Assembly: GCF_016458235.1 (NCBI RefSeq)
Contig: NZ_JAEMHK010000006.1
Span: 62,001 to 126,000 of the forward strand
DNA length: 64,000 nucleotides
Direction: 5' to 3'
From: Geomonas propionica
Lineage (GTDB): Bacteria; Desulfobacterota; Desulfuromonadia; Geobacterales; Geobacteraceae
In this document: positions 15,583-27,579 of the stretch, one piece after another
Layout: every line of letters starts with the position of its first letter
Position numbering within the stretch: the first letter of the stretch is position 1
Translations under genes and position numbers: made by a program
The notes under the pieces: generated by a model
Seen by the model: only the letters and a program-made list of their open reading frames with translations
What the model was told of the DNA's origin: nothing
Database searches by the model: none

Positions 15583-16459
15583 CCTCGCAGACGCGGGCCG
15601 CGAAGGAAAGGTTCAGGGTCGCTACGGTATCGGTCGGCAGGTGGTAGTGAGGATTGCGGAAGTTGGTGGTGTCGGTGAGCATGATGGCGGGGTAACCGGC
15701 ATCCCAGAAGGGTGCGTGGTCGGATCTGCGGGTATCGGGGAGGAGTTCGCCGTTGCCCGGCACCACCAGGGGTACCACGGGAAGGACGACACCAAAGCTT
15801 TCCACGGCCAGGACAAAGCGCGACACCAGCCCCTGCGAGGCCTGGTTTCCGATCACCGCCAGGAAGTCGCCGGTTTCAGGCACCTGCAGCGGCACCCCTG
15901 CGGGAGCCTCCTGACGCACCGACCTGCCGGCGAAAGCCACCGATTCCAGCACCACCACGGCTTCGATTTGCCATCCCTGCATCGACGCGAAGGAAGCTAG
16001 GGCACGGCTTCCCCGGAGTCCGGTCCCGGTCTCCTCCGAGTTCTCCTCCAGGCTGACTCCGACAAACTGCAGCGTCAGTTCCGGCCGCCACTCTTTGAAG
16101 ATGGTCGCCAGTTCCAAGAGCAGCGCCACGCCGCTGGCGTTGTCGTCGGCCCCGGGGGAACCGGCAACGGTATCATAGTGGGCCAGCACCAGGACTCGTT
16201 GTTCCGGCCGGCGCGTCCCCAGCCTGGTGGCGACGACGTTCTGGTACTGCTCGCCGCCGTCAAGAAAGCCGTGCAGGTCCACCGCGTACCCCAGGGCGCG
16301 CAGCGAGTCTTCCAGATAGGTGCAGGCCCGCTGCAAGGCGGCTGGCGCCGCCACCGGATGCCGGACCCCCTCCAGGAACTGCAGGTGTTGTGCGATGCGC
16401 TCCCTGGAAACTACCGGCAGCGCCCCACCCTTCCCCGCAGTTCCGGGCGCCGTGCTCAC
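15527..16459 (-). CDS. M28-family zinc aminopeptidase
   Basis: A 310-residue metallopeptidase with the M28 zinc ligands: VLAHYDTVAGSPGADDNASG (His and Asp), the catalytic Glu pair in LEENSEETG, and the C-terminal NPHYHLPTDT His. Such enzymes release N-terminal residues from peptides, often outside the cytoplasm. No classical signal peptide is seen from the ATG at 16459, so its location is unclear. Its start overlaps the stop of the DUF4124 gene by 4 bp (ATGA), implying translational coupling, and its 3' end overlaps the convergent CHAD gene. Confidence 0.92.
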   Translation of the reverse strand: MSTAPGTAGKGGALPVVSRERIAQHLQFLEGVRHPVAAPAALQRACTYLEDSLRALGYAVDLHGFLDGGEQYQNVVATRLGTRRPEQRVLVLAHYDTVAGSPGADDNASGVALLLELATIFKEWRPELTLQFVGVSLEENSEETGTGLRGSRALASFASMQGWQIEAVVVLESVAFAGRSVRQEAPAGVPLQVPETGDFLAVIGNQASQGLVSRFVLAVESFGVVLPVVPLVVPGNGELLPDTRRSDHAPFWDAGYPAIMLTDTTNFRNPHYHLPTDTVATLNLSFAARVCEATSAFLLGLACGEGEAPR

Positions 16460-17043
16460 TTCATCGCCTCGAGTTCCCGCTCCAGCTTTTGTAACTGCGC
16501 ATCGTCCTCGCGCACTTCAACCAGCTTTTTGTAGTAAGCGGCACGCGCTGCACCGGCCGTAGAGAAGACGTGGTTCTTGGTGACATAGGGGTTATTGCCG
16601 TCAGTCGTTTTCCCCTCGGCGAGGTCCTTCTGGAACTTCTTGGCCTCTTCCAGGGTCGGGGTGCGCCCCTTCAGCACCATCCACTTGTGATGCAGCTTCT
16701 GCAGCTCCTGCTTTTTGCCCACCAGCCCGCCCCGGATCCGGGCCAGTTCGCCACGCAGTCGCTCCCGCTGCGCGCCGTTGGGGTCGCCGGGCTCTGGGGC
16801 AGCAGCCCGCCTCGCTGCCGGCGCCGCTACCGGTGCCTCCTGCTTCGGCGCGTTTGCCGCGGGTTTCGCAGCACTTGCCGCATCGACCTCCTGGGCACGT
16901 TTTAGGTACTTTCCGGGGATGCGGTCGGAGTCGTCGGTGAAGTGAACGGTCCCGGCGTCGTCGCGCCACTGGTAGGTGCCGCCCAGAACGAGCGTGGGTG
17001 CGGCAAAGAGAAAAACCGTGGCAATCATCGTGGTGCGTCGCAT
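16456..17043 (-). CDS. DUF4124 domain protein, exported
   Basis: A 195-residue product with a signal peptide (MRRTTMIATVFLFAAPTLVLG) and an N-terminal DUF4124 domain: GTYQWRDDAGTVHFTDDSDRIP fits the family pattern of a short tryptophan-containing beta unit. An Ala/Pro-rich linker follows, then a long helical, Gln/Leu/Lys-rich coiled coil. The family is periplasmic and of unknown function. The start at 17043 has GGAGG 5 bp upstream. It is the first gene of a two-gene unit with the M28 peptidase. Confidence 0.85.
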   Translation of the reverse strand: MRRTTMIATVFLFAAPTLVLGGTYQWRDDAGTVHFTDDSDRIPGKYLKRAQEVDAASAAKPAANAPKQEAPVAAPAARRAAAPEPGDPNGAQRERLRGELARIRGGLVGKKQELQKLHHKWMVLKGRTPTLEEAKKFQKDLAEGKTTDGNNPYVTKNHVFSTAGAARAAYYKKLVEVREDDAQLQKLERELEAMK

Positions 17044-17189
17044 GTGCCCTCCGGAAATAGCAAGATCGTGCAGTTCAAGGCTGAAGATAATATGCATGTG
17101 GCGCCATTTGTCAATTTTCTTTTGCAGCGTCTCATCTTCCCCGCCCCCGGCGCGCCTGTGCCCTGGGGGGGAGGACCCGCTTAACGCGA

Positions 17190-17221
17190 AAGGGCCGGGG
17201 GGAAATCCCCCGGCCCTTTTT
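17190..17221 (-). terminator. Terminator hairpin downstream of PFOR
   Basis: A long stem AGGGCCGGGGG / CCCCCGGCCCT with a short loop (17190-17221), 27 bp past the PFOR stop. In the minus direction only TTT follows; in the plus direction TTTTT follows. Position favours the PFOR transcript. Confidence 0.65.
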
Positions 17222-17247
17222 GTTACCGCAGCGTCGTTTTGGCGCTA

Positions 17248-20200
17248 CTATTTGCCGTCGTCGCCAAAGTTCAGCGCCGCCAGCTTGGTGTAGTAGTCGA
17301 ACCGGTCCGCAGCCCAGGCGCTTGCCTTTTCCATCAACCGGTCCGCCGCCTCGGGGTTCACCTTTCTGAGCACCTTGTAGCGGTTCTCGCCTCCGGCGTA
17401 TTCCTCGAAGGTGGTGGTGGGGGCCTTGCTGTCCAGTTGCAGCGGGTTCTTCCCCTGCGCGGCGAGCGCCGGGTTGTACCGGTACAGCGGCCAATAGCCG
17501 GAGGAAACCGCCTTTTTCTGCTCGTCCACGCCGCGGGTCATGTCGATGCCGTGCGCGATGCAGTGCGCGTAGGCGATGATCAGCGAGGGGCCGTCGTAGG
17601 CCTCGGCCTCGATGAAGGCCTTGACCACCTGGCCCGGATTGGCGAGCGACACCGCCGCCACGTAGACGTGGCCGTAAGCCATGGCCATCATGCCCAAGTC
17701 CTTCTTGGCCATGGTCTTGCCGCCGGCGGCGAACTGCGCCACCGCGCCGATCGGGGTCGACTTGGAGGCCTGGCCGCCGGTGTTGGAGTAGACCTCGGTG
17801 TCGAGCACCAGGATGTTCACGTTCTTCCCGGAGGCGATGACGTGGTCCAGACCGCCGTAGCCGATGTCGTAGGCCCAGCCGTCCCCCCCCACGCACCAGA
17901 CCGACTTCTGCACCAGGTAGTCCGCAATGGGGAGTAGTTGCGCCGCAGCCTCCTCGTCGCAGCCGGCAAGCGCCTCCTTGAGCTGGGCCACCCTGGCGCG
18001 CTGAGCCTCGATGGCGGCCTGACCCGACTGGTCGGCATCCAGGATCTCCCTCATCAGCGGCGCGATCGGGGCGCAACTGCCGCAGCCGCACTCCACGAGT
18101 TGCTCCAAGAGCTCCCCTGCCGCTTCGCTGAACTTGTCGACGGCGAGCCGCATGCCGTAGCCGAACTCGGCGTTGTCCTCGAAGAGCGAGTTGGACCAGG
18201 CCGGGCCACGCCCGTCGGCCCGCTTCGCCCACGGCGTAGTGGGGAGGTTGCCGCCGTAGATCGAGGTGCAGCCGGTGGCGTTGGCGATGAGAGCCCGGTC
18301 ACCGAAGAGCTGGGAGAGAAGTTTCAGGTACGGTGTCTCACCGCAGCCGGCGCAGGCGCCCGAGTACTCGAACAGGGGGCGCACCAGTTGGCTGCCGCGC
18401 AGGGTGTCCAGTTTCACCAAGGCGGGGTCGAGGTCGGGAAGCCCCAGGAAGAAGTGGTAGTTGGCCGCCTCGGCAGCGCGCAGGGGGGGCTGGAACTGCA
18501 TGTCCAGCGCCTTATGCGCCGGGTTCTCCTTGTCCTTGGCCGGGCAGTTGTGGGCGCAAGCGCCGCAGCCGGTGCAGTCTTCGGGGGCGACCTGGAAGGT
18601 CACCTTGTGCTCCTTAAGCTCCGGGATCTTGGACCCGGCGCACTTGAACCCCGCCGGGGCGCCGGCCAGTGCCTCGGCCGGGTAGGCCTTGACACGGATC
18701 GCGGCGTGCGGGCAGACGAAGGAACAGATGGCGCACTGGATGCAGAGTTTCTCGTCCCACACCGGGATCTCCACCGCGATGTTGCGTTTCTCGTACTGCG
18801 AGGTCGCGGTCGGGAAGGTGCCGTCGATGGGCATGGCGGAGACCGGGAGGTCGTCACCGAAGCCCGCGATGATGCGCCCGGTAACTTCCTTGACGAAGTG
18901 CGGCGCGCCCGGCCCCACCGGCGGGGGCATGGTGATCGAGCTTCCGGGGGCCGCGGGGACGGCCACCTCATGGATGTGCACCAGCGCCTGGTCGACGGCG
19001 GCGTTGTTCATGGCCACCACCTTCTCGCCCGCCTTGCCGTAGCTCTTCTTGATGGCCCCCTTGATCTCGGCGATCGCGCTCTCGAGCGGGATGATGCCGG
19101 AGATCTTGAAGAAGGCGGTTTGCATGATGACGTTGATGCGGGCGCCCAAGCCCAGTTCCTCGGCAAGCTTGATGGCGTTGATGGTGTAGACCTTGAGCTT
19201 CTTGTCGATGATCTGCTTTTGCACCTCGACCGGCATCTTGTCCCAGACTTCCTGGTGATCGAACGGGGAACAGAGCAGGAAGGTGGCCCCCGGCTTCGCC
19301 TTGCCCAGCATGTCGTACTTCTCCAGGAAGGTGAAGTTGTGGCAGGCGACGAAGTCGGCGTTGTCGATCAGGTACGGCGCGTTGATCGGCTTCTTGCCGA
19401 AGCGCAGGTGCGAGGTGGTGATGGTCCCGGCCTTCTTGGAGTCGTAGACGAAGTAGGCCTGGGCGTAGTTGTCGGTCGCCTCGCCGATGATCTTGATTGA
19501 GTTCTTGTTGGCCCCCACGGTGCCGTCCGAGCCGAGGCCAAAGAACATCGCCTCGTAGGTCCCCTCCATCGCGGTCCTAAAGGAGCTGTCGTAGTCGAGG
19601 CTCGCGCCGGTGACGTCGTCCTTGATGCCGACCGCGAAGTTGCTCTTGGGCTGGTCCTCATTCAGGTTGTCGAATACCGCCTTGACCATGGCCGGAGTGA
19701 ACTCCTTGGATCCCAGACCGTAGCGCCCGCCGACGATGACCGGATAGCCGACGAAGTTGCTGATGCCGGCGGCCATCCCCTCGCCGATGGCGGTGCGCAC
19801 GTCGAGGTAGAGCGGCTCGCCCAGGGCACCCGGCTCCTTGGTGCGGTCGAGCACCGCGATACGGCGCACCGTGGCAGGGAGCGCCTTGACGAAGGCCTCG
19901 AGCGGGAAGGGACGGTACAGGTGGATTTTCACCACCCCCACCTTTTCCCCCTGCGCGCTCAGGGTCGCCACGGTCTCCTGCACGGTGTCGGCGCCGGAAC
20001 CCATGATCACCACCACCCGCTCGGCGTCAGGCGCGCCGGCATATTCGACGACACTATACGTGCGCCCGGTCAGCGCCGCGAACTTCTCCATCTCCTTCTC
20101 GACGATACCGATGGTGGCGGGATAGAAGCGGTTCACCGTCTCGCGCCCCTGGAAGTAGACGTCGGGGTTCTGGGCGCTGCCGCGCAGCACCGGCCGGTCC

Positions 20201-20829
20201 GGCGTGAGGCAGCGGGCACGGTGCGCGTTGACCAGCTCGTTGTCGATCATGGCGCGCATGTCGTCACGGGAGAGCGCCTCCACCTTCTGCACCTCGTGCG
20301 AGGTGCGGAAGCCGTCGAAGAAATGCAGGAACGGGATGCGCGAGCGCAGGGTGGCCGCCTGGGCGATCAGGGCAAAGTCCATCACCTCCTGCACGTTGTT
20401 GGAACAGAGCATGGCCCAGCCGGTGGCGCGGCAGGACATCACATCGGAATGGTCGCCGAAGATGGACAGGGCCTGGGTGGCGATGGCGCGCGCCGAGACG
20501 TGGAACACGGTGGAGGTGAGCTCGCCGGCGATCTTGTACATGTTGGGGATCATCAGCAAAAGCCCCTGGCTCGCCGTGAAGGTGGTGGTCAGCGCGCCCG
20601 CCTGCAGCGCGCCGTGCACCGCCCCGGCGGCTCCCCCCTCGGACTGCAGCTCGGAAACCAGCGGCACCGTGCCCCAGATGTTTTTCTCCCCCGCCGCGCT
20701 CTTCGCGTCCGAGATCTCCCCCATCACCGAGGAAGGGGTGATCGGGTAGATCGCGATCACCTCGTTGGTGGCGTGAGCCACGTGGGCCGCCGCGGTGTTG
20801 CCGTCTATGGTTACCATCTTTCTGCTCAT
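17248..20829 (-). CDS. nifJ: Pyruvate:ferredoxin (flavodoxin) oxidoreductase
   Basis: Single-chain PFOR of 1193 residues, the usual length. It interconverts pyruvate plus CoA with acetyl-CoA plus CO2 and reduces ferredoxin, in the cytoplasm. Visible parts in order: N-terminal domain with YPITPSSVMGE, the CoA/hinge domains, a 2[4Fe-4S] ferredoxin insert with CIQCAICSFVCP (about residue 695) and CTGCGACAHNCP (about 751), and a C-terminal TPP domain with CAGCGETPY, GCTSIYGG and GDGWAYDIGYGG (about 978). It is the last gene after sucC-sucD and a small ribbon-helix-helix gene. The start has GGAG 7 bp upstream. Confidence 0.97.
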   Translation of the reverse strand: MSRKMVTIDGNTAAAHVAHATNEVIAIYPITPSSVMGEISDAKSAAGEKNIWGTVPLVSELQSEGGAAGAVHGALQAGALTTTFTASQGLLLMIPNMYKIAGELTSTVFHVSARAIATQALSIFGDHSDVMSCRATGWAMLCSNNVQEVMDFALIAQAATLRSRIPFLHFFDGFRTSHEVQKVEALSRDDMRAMIDNELVNAHRARCLTPDRPVLRGSAQNPDVYFQGRETVNRFYPATIGIVEKEMEKFAALTGRTYSVVEYAGAPDAERVVVIMGSGADTVQETVATLSAQGEKVGVVKIHLYRPFPLEAFVKALPATVRRIAVLDRTKEPGALGEPLYLDVRTAIGEGMAAGISNFVGYPVIVGGRYGLGSKEFTPAMVKAVFDNLNEDQPKSNFAVGIKDDVTGASLDYDSSFRTAMEGTYEAMFFGLGSDGTVGANKNSIKIIGEATDNYAQAYFVYDSKKAGTITTSHLRFGKKPINAPYLIDNADFVACHNFTFLEKYDMLGKAKPGATFLLCSPFDHQEVWDKMPVEVQKQIIDKKLKVYTINAIKLAEELGLGARINVIMQTAFFKISGIIPLESAIAEIKGAIKKSYGKAGEKVVAMNNAAVDQALVHIHEVAVPAAPGSSITMPPPVGPGAPHFVKEVTGRIIAGFGDDLPVSAMPIDGTFPTATSQYEKRNIAVEIPVWDEKLCIQCAICSFVCPHAAIRVKAYPAEALAGAPAGFKCAGSKIPELKEHKVTFQVAPEDCTGCGACAHNCPAKDKENPAHKALDMQFQPPLRAAEAANYHFFLGLPDLDPALVKLDTLRGSQLVRPLFEYSGACAGCGETPYLKLLSQLFGDRALIANATGCTSIYGGNLPTTPWAKRADGRGPAWSNSLFEDNAEFGYGMRLAVDKFSEAAGELLEQLVECGCGSCAPIAPLMREILDADQSGQAAIEAQRARVAQLKEALAGCDEEAAAQLLPIADYLVQKSVWCVGGDGWAYDIGYGGLDHVIASGKNVNILVLDTEVYSNTGGQASKSTPIGAVAQFAAGGKTMAKKDLGMMAMAYGHVYVAAVSLANPGQVVKAFIEAEAYDGPSLIIAYAHCIAHGIDMTRGVDEQKKAVSSGYWPLYRYNPALAAQGKNPLQLDSKAPTTTFEEYAGGENRYKVLRKVNPEAADRLMEKASAWAADRFDYYTKLAALNFGDDGK

Positions 20830-20879
20830 GCTCTCGCTCCTCTATACTCTTATGCAGTCGATTCTTTCCCGCCGCCCGG

Positions 20880-21041
20880 CTAGGGCGCGGCTTGCCAGGG
20901 GACCATGTCCTGCAGGGCCTCCCGCATCAGGTCGGACACCTTCATGTTGACTTCTTTGGATATCTTCTCGATGGTTTCGCGTTCCTCGCGGCTCACCCGC
21001 ACCGAGAGCACGTGATAGCGTGCGTTATCTTTCTTTTTCAT
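20880..21041 (-). CDS. Small ribbon-helix-helix (CopG/MetJ-type) DNA-binding protein, 53 residues
   Basis: Short product beginning MKKKDNARYHVLSVRVSREE. A beta strand (HVLSVRVS) is followed by helix 1 (EERETIEKISKE) and helix 2 (KVSDLMREALQDM), the classic RHH fold; the VSDLMREAL end is typical of CopG-like regulators. GGAG lies 6 bp before the ATG. It sits 41 bp after sucD and 50 bp before PFOR on the same strand, so it is cotranscribed with central-metabolism genes and has no toxin partner beside it. A role as a local autoregulator of the PFOR unit is an inference. Confidence 0.85.
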   Translation of the reverse strand: MKKKDNARYHVLSVRVSREERETIEKISKEVNMKVSDLMREALQDMVPWQAAP

Positions 21042-21054
21042 GTCGTTCTCCGCC

Positions 21055-21070
21055 GCCACATCCTCGTGGC
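21055..21070. promoter_or_regulatory. Palindrome upstream of the RHH gene, possible operator
   Basis: GCCAC-N6-GTGGC centred about 21 bp upstream of the RHH start and inside the sucD-RHH gap. RHH proteins often bind such inverted repeats. No other copy is evident nearby, so this is a weak suggestion. Confidence 0.3.
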
Positions 21071-21082
21071 ACTTTTACGTTG

Positions 21083-21955
<873 letters not shown>

Positions 21956-21964
21956 GGCGTCCCC

Positions 21965-23134
<1,170 letters not shown>

Positions 23135-23567
23135 TTTCCCTCCTTAAAGCCTCTGTTTTAGTAAAACTGCCAAGCGTACAACATTAACCTGTTCTTGTTT
23201 TATTTTGGCCTAAATCCGGGGGTCAACGCCGCACCACACTCATATACTCCCATGATAGTTTTTTGGCAAACACTTTTATAATATTTCCACAAAATAATTG
23301 GTCATACCAAAATTCTGCACCAATCCAGACCGGCAGTGAGATTGACAGGTCACCCGAGAAACACCGAACGAATGTTTGAATTACACATATTTACTCGTAA
23401 TTACTAAGCAACCAATCGAGCCGGGAAAGTCGAGGCCGTCCCAGTAAAACGGAGCCGGCAACGTTATTTGGTTACATGGTAATACGGCAATATCAGGAGG
23501 CCAAATGAGAGACAAACGACAAAAGTCCAAAATAAAACACTCCGTAAACGAATCGAACCGCCGGCAC
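23135..23567. other. AT-rich intergenic region upstream of sucC
   Basis: A 433-bp stretch between the malic enzyme terminator and sucC. It is distinctly more AT-rich than its surroundings between about 23260 and 23330. The best sigma-70 candidate for sucC is TTGACC, 17 bp, ATAAAA near 23225-23197 on the minus strand, which is weak. No gene is supported. Confidence 0.45.
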
Positions 23568-23610
23568 AAAAAAATCCCCCCTCCCACCTCGACAGAGGGG
23601 AAGGGGGGAT
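23568..23610 (-). terminator. Intrinsic terminator of the malic enzyme gene
   Basis: On the minus strand ATCCCCCCTtCCC pairs with GGGAGGGGGGAT (23610-23575), followed by seven T residues (23574-23568). It lies 21 bp past the stop codon at 23631. Confidence 0.88.
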
Positions 23611-23630
23611 CGGTTCTGACCAAGCGACGG

Positions 23631-25880
23631 TTACGGGTTTTGGGCGTCCACGACGGCAAGGGCGGCCATGTTGACGATGTCGTTCACATCGTCACCGCGC
23701 TGCAGCACGTGCACCGGCTTGTTCATTCCCATCAGGATGGGGCCGATGGATTCGGCGCCCCCCAGGCGGCGCAGCAGCTTATAGCAGATGTTGCCGGAAT
23801 TGAGGTCCGGGAAGATGAGCACGTTGGCCGGGGTCTTCAGCTTTGAGAAGGTGAAGCCATCCAGAAGTTCCGGCACCAAGGCGGTATCAGCCTGCATCTC
23901 ACCCTCGACGATAAGGTGCGGGGCCCGCTCCTTGACCAGTTCCACGGCGCGCTTTACCTTGCTCGCCTGCGGGTGCTCCACCGAGCCGAAGTTGGAGAAG
24001 GAGAGCATGGCGATCCTCGGCTCCACGTCGAGCATGGCAACCTTTTCGGCGGCGAGGATGGCGGTTTCGGCCAGCTCTTCCGCAGTCGGGTCGATGGTGA
24101 CGGTGGTATCGGCCAGGAAGTAGACCCCCTTCTTGAACACCATCATGTACAGGCCGTGCACGCTGGAGAGCCCCGCTTGCTTGCCGAGCACTTCCAGCGC
24201 CGGGCGGATGGTTTCGGGATAGTGGGTGTCGATGCCGCCCAGGAGTGCGTCGGCGTGCCCCTTGTGCACCATCATGGTGCCGAAGTGGGTGCGGGACTTG
24301 CGGCGCATGATGCGGCTGGCCTCGGAGCTGGTGATCCCCTTTCTCTGGCGCAGGCGGTACAGCTCCTGCGCGTACTCCTCGGTATACTCGCTCTCGGTCG
24401 GGTCGACGATGGGAACCTCGAGGTCGAGGTTCAGGTCATCCATCTTCTGCAGGATCTTCTTGCGGTCGCCCACGAGGATGGGGTGGGCGATCCCCTCTTC
24501 CACGATGATCTGCGCCGCGCGCAGGATCTTCTCGTTGTCACCTTCGGGGAAGACTACCTTTTTCGGGTCGCTCTTCGCCTTGTTGATGATGCTGCGCATG
24601 ATCTCCTTGGAGCGCCCCTGCGAACATTCCAACTGCTCGATGTACTTCGCCATGTCCTCGATAGGCTGACGCGCGACGCCGCTGTCCATGGCGGCTTGGG
24701 CGATGGCCGGCGCCACGTGCAAAAGGACGCGCGGATCGAACGGCTTGGGGATGATGTAGTTCGGGCCGAAGGAGAACTTCTCGTTGCCGTAGGCCTTGGA
24801 GACCGAGTCGGGCACCTCCTCCTGGGCAAGTCGCGCCAGGGCGTGCACCGCGGCGAGCTTCATCTCCTCGTTAATGGCGGTGGCGCGCACGTCGAGTGCC
24901 CCGCGGAAGATGAAGGGGAAGCCGAGCACGTTGTTCACCTGGTTGGGATAGTCGCTCCTGCCGGTGGCGATGATCACGTCCCCGCGCACCGCGTGCGCCT
25001 CCTCCGGGGTGATCTCCGCGTCGGGGTTCGCCATGGCGAAGATGATCGGGTTGGGCGCCATGGAGCGCACCATCTGCGGGGTGAAGGCACCCTTCACCGA
25101 GAGGCCGAAGAGGACGTCGGCGCCGTTGGCCGCCTCCTCCAGGGTGCGGAACGGGGTGTCGGCGGCGAACAGCTCCTTGTACTTGTTCATCCCCTCCACT
25201 CTGCCCTTGTAGATGACCCCCTTGGTGTCGCACATGATCATGTTGTTCGGCTTCACGCCCAGCGCGATGGCGAGCTTGGCGCAGGAGTTGGCCGAGGCGC
25301 CGGCGCCGTTGACGACGATCCTGATGTCCTCGATCTTCTTGCCCACGAGCTGCAGCGCGTTCAAAAGGGCGGCCGACGAAATGATGGCGGTGCCGTGCTG
25401 ATCGTCGTGGAAGACCGGGATCTTCATGGTCTTTTTCAGCTCTTCCTCGATATAGAAGCACTCGGGCGCCTTGATGTCCTCCAGGTTGATGCCGCCGAAG
25501 GTCGGCTCCAGGAGTTGGCAGGCCTTGATGATCTCGTCCGGGTTCTCGGTGTCCAGCTCGATGTCGAAGACATCGATGTCGGCGAAGCGCTTGAAGAGGA
25601 CCCCTTTACCCTCCATGACCGGTTTGCCGGCAAGCGCGCCCAGGTTGCCAAGCCCAAGGACCGCGGTGCCGTTGGAAACGACGGCCACCAGGTTCCCTTT
25701 GGCGGTGTACTTGTAGGCGTCGTCGGGGTTCTGCTGGATGGCGAGGCAGGGTTCGGCGACACCCGGCGAATAGGCAAGCGACAGGTCGGCCGCGGTCTGA
25801 CACGGCTTGGTGGCGATGACTTCGATCTTCCCTTTCCTACCGTTACAGTGGTAGTCAAGTGCTCCCAGTTTCTTGCTCAT
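23631..25880 (-). CDS. maeB: NADP-dependent malic enzyme with C-terminal phosphotransacetylase-like domain
   Basis: Oxidative decarboxylation of malate to pyruvate, making NAD(P)H. The 749-residue product has the long bacterial MaeB architecture. The malic domain (about 1-160) contains [12 protein letters not shown], and HDDQHGTA marks the catalytic/metal region. An NAD(P)-binding domain (about 160-390) has [11 protein letters not shown] and [12 protein letters not shown]. The C-terminal PTA-like domain (about 425-749) is thought to be regulatory rather than catalytic in this family. It lies downstream of dctA on the same strand but beyond a terminator. The setting fits use of imported C4-dicarboxylates. 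Confidence 0.96.
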   Translation of the reverse strand: MSKKLGALDYHCNGRKGKIEVIATKPCQTAADLSLAYSPGVAEPCLAIQQNPDDAYKYTAKGNLVAVVSNGTAVLGLGNLGALAGKPVMEGKGVLFKRFADIDVFDIELDTENPDEIIKACQLLEPTFGGINLEDIKAPECFYIEEELKKTMKIPVFHDDQHGTAIISSAALLNALQLVGKKIEDIRIVVNGAGASANSCAKLAIALGVKPNNMIMCDTKGVIYKGRVEGMNKYKELFAADTPFRTLEEAANGADVLFGLSVKGAFTPQMVRSMAPNPIIFAMANPDAEITPEEAHAVRGDVIIATGRSDYPNQVNNVLGFPFIFRGALDVRATAINEEMKLAAVHALARLAQEEVPDSVSKAYGNEKFSFGPNYIIPKPFDPRVLLHVAPAIAQAAMDSGVARQPIEDMAKYIEQLECSQGRSKEIMRSIINKAKSDPKKVVFPEGDNEKILRAAQIIVEEGIAHPILVGDRKKILQKMDDLNLDLEVPIVDPTESEYTEEYAQELYRLRQRKGITSSEASRIMRRKSRTHFGTMMVHKGHADALLGGIDTHYPETIRPALEVLGKQAGLSSVHGLYMMVFKKGVYFLADTTVTIDPTAEELAETAILAAEKVAMLDVEPRIAMLSFSNFGSVEHPQASKVKRAVELVKERAPHLIVEGEMQADTALVPELLDGFTFSKLKTPANVLIFPDLNSGNICYKLLRRLGGAESIGPILMGMNKPVHVLQRGDDVNDIVNMAALAVVDAQNP

Positions 25881-25915
25881 CTATGCAATCCTCCTGTTCC
25901 AGCTAATTTTGGTTC

Positions 25916-25953
25916 AAAAAAAGAGGGCAGCAGCAACCACGTGCTAGCCCTCT
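25916..25953 (-). terminator. Intrinsic terminator between dctA and maeB
   Basis: Minus-strand AGAGGGC (25953-25947) pairs with GCCCTCT (25928-25922) and is followed by six to seven T residues down to 25916. It ends only 35 bp before the maeB start, so it could also act as an attenuator in the maeB leader. Confidence 0.75.
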
Positions 25954-25983
25954 CTCAATAGCCCCTGTCGGGGCCAAAATGTG

Positions 25984-26009
25984 GCGGGGGGCGGACCGGC
26001 CGCCCCCGC
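25984..26009 (-). terminator. GC-rich hairpin directly after dctA
   Basis: GCGGGGGCGG / CCGCCCCCCGC stem 8 bp after the dctA stop. In the minus direction the run CACATTTT follows. It may work with the stronger terminator at 25916-25953. Confidence 0.45.
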
Positions 26010-26017
26010 ATGCAAAA

Positions 26018-27331
26018 TTATGCCTCTTCCGGCTCCGGCTCCAAAAGCCCCATCTCGGGCTCTTCTTCGATCTCCTGCTGATTCAGCACGCGATGCATGC
26101 GGTCCATGTCGAGTTCGTTCTCCCAGCGGGAGACCACCACGGTGGCTACGCCGTTGCCGACCAGGTTGGTGAGAGCGCGCGCCTCGGACATGAAGCGGTC
26201 GATGCCGAGGATCAGTGCCAGGCCCGCCACCGGGATGGTGGGGATGGCGGCGAAGGTCGCGGCCAGGGTCACGAAGCCGCTGCCGGTGACGCCGGCGGCA
26301 CCCTTGGAAGTCAGCATGAGCACGCCCAGGATGGTGATGGTCTGGGTCATGGTAAGCGGCGTGTTGGTGGCCTGCGCCACGAAGATGGCGGCCATGGTCA
26401 GGTAGATGGAGGTGCCGTCCAGATTGAAGGAATAGCCGGTCGGGATGACCAGGCCCACCACGGACTTGGTGCAGCCCAGGTTCTCGAGCTTCGCCATCAT
26501 GCGCGGCAGGGCGGACTCGGAGGAGGAGGTCCCCAGTACGATCAGGAGTTCTTCCTTGATGTAGGAGATGAACTTGAAGATGTTGAAGCCGCAGATCTTA
26601 GCGATGGTGCCGAGCACCACGAAGATAAAGAGCAGGCAGGTGAGGTAGAAGCTCCCCATCAGCATGCCCAGCTTGGCCAACGAGCCCAGACCGAACTTGC
26701 CGATGGTGAAGGCCATGGCGCCGAAGGCGCCGATGGGAGCGAACTTCATGATCAGGTTGACCACCCCGAAGAGGGCGTGGGAGACGTCATCGATGAACTT
26801 GTAGATGGGCTTGCCCCTCTCGCCAAGGGCGGCCAGTGCCAGACCGAACAATATGGCGAAGAAAAGCACCTGGAGGATCTCACCCTTGGCGAACGCGTCG
26901 ACCACGCTGGTCGGGATGATGCTCAGGGCGAAATCGGCGAAGCTGTGCGACTTGGCGGCGGTCGCGGTGTAGGTGGCGAGCCCCTTGGTGTCCAGCTTGG
27001 TGACGTCGGCGTTCATGCCAACGCCCGGCTGGATCACGTTGATCACCAGCAGGCCAATGCCCAGGGCCAGAGTGGAGACCAGTTCGAAGTAGAGCATCGC
27101 CTTGCCGCCGACGCGTCCCACCTTCTTCATGTCGTCCATGCCGGCGATGCCAGTGACCACGGTACAGAAGATGACCGGGGTGATGATCATCTTGATCATC
27201 TTGATGAAGCCGTCGCCCAAGGGCTTCATGGCCGCACCGGTGTCGGGCAGGTAGTAGCCCAGCGCGATACCGATGGATATCGCAAACAGCACCTGGAAGT
27301 ACAGAACCTGGTAGAACTTCTTCGTTTTCAT
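26018..27331 (-). CDS. dctA: C4-dicarboxylate:cation symporter DctA (DAACS family)
   Basis: Inner-membrane transporter for succinate, fumarate and malate. The 437-residue product has the glutamate/aspartate-transporter fold: eight hydrophobic helices and two re-entrant loops, with the first hairpin [12 protein letters not shown], then [14 protein letters not shown], and the second loop [14 protein letters not shown]. The start at 27331 ([14 protein letters not shown]) has AAAGGAGAG 3-4 bp upstream; the open frame runs 28 codons further but that part is leader. The upstream region carries a -24/-12 promoter and tandem palindromes, so it is most likely sigma-54-dependent and controlled by the pair at 27729-30943. 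Confidence 0.96.
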   Translation of the reverse strand: MKTKKFYQVLYFQVLFAISIGIALGYYLPDTGAAMKPLGDGFIKMIKMIITPVIFCTVVTGIAGMDDMKKVGRVGGKAMLYFELVSTLALGIGLLVINVIQPGVGMNADVTKLDTKGLATYTATAAKSHSFADFALSIIPTSVVDAFAKGEILQVLFFAILFGLALAALGERGKPIYKFIDDVSHALFGVVNLIMKFAPIGAFGAMAFTIGKFGLGSLAKLGMLMGSFYLTCLLFIFVVLGTIAKICGFNIFKFISYIKEELLIVLGTSSSESALPRMMAKLENLGCTKSVVGLVIPTGYSFNLDGTSIYLTMAAIFVAQATNTPLTMTQTITILGVLMLTSKGAAGVTGSGFVTLAATFAAIPTIPVAGLALILGIDRFMSEARALTNLVGNGVATVVVSRWENELDMDRMHRVLNQQEIEEEPEMGLLEPEPEEA

Positions 27332-27418
27332 GGTCTCTCCTTTTTGGTGGCTCATCTTGAACCTGTATAAGATCCGACAAAGGCGTGTAGCCGATAACAT
27401 TGTTTGACACTTCATATC

Positions 27419-27434
27419 AGCAAGACGAATACCA
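27419..27434 (-). promoter_or_regulatory. Sigma-54 (-24/-12) promoter of dctA
   Basis: Minus-strand TGGTATTCGTCTTGCT: GG and GC sit at the required spacing, with TGGxA and TTGCT matching consensus TGGCACG-N4-TTGCW. Transcription would start near 27408, leaving a leader of about 75 nt before the dctA ATG. dctA genes are classic sigma-54 targets. Confidence 0.75.
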
Positions 27435-27579
27435 AAGCCTGTATACGGATGTAACTATCCGGATACACGTCGAAAAATAATGTTTTACACAGGAGCAAAA
27501 CAACGAAAGGCATTAACCAAAGAAAACACCTTAGCTGTTGCAATCGAAAAAGCGGTTTAATTACGGAGAGATAAGGGCC

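Noticed and set aside
23505-23846. Plus-strand frame with AGGAGG 4 bp before an ATG
   Set aside because: It runs straight through the malic enzyme terminator and then antisense to the 3' end of maeB; the product is low-complexity and Lys/His-rich with no family features. The ribosome binding site is probably chance.
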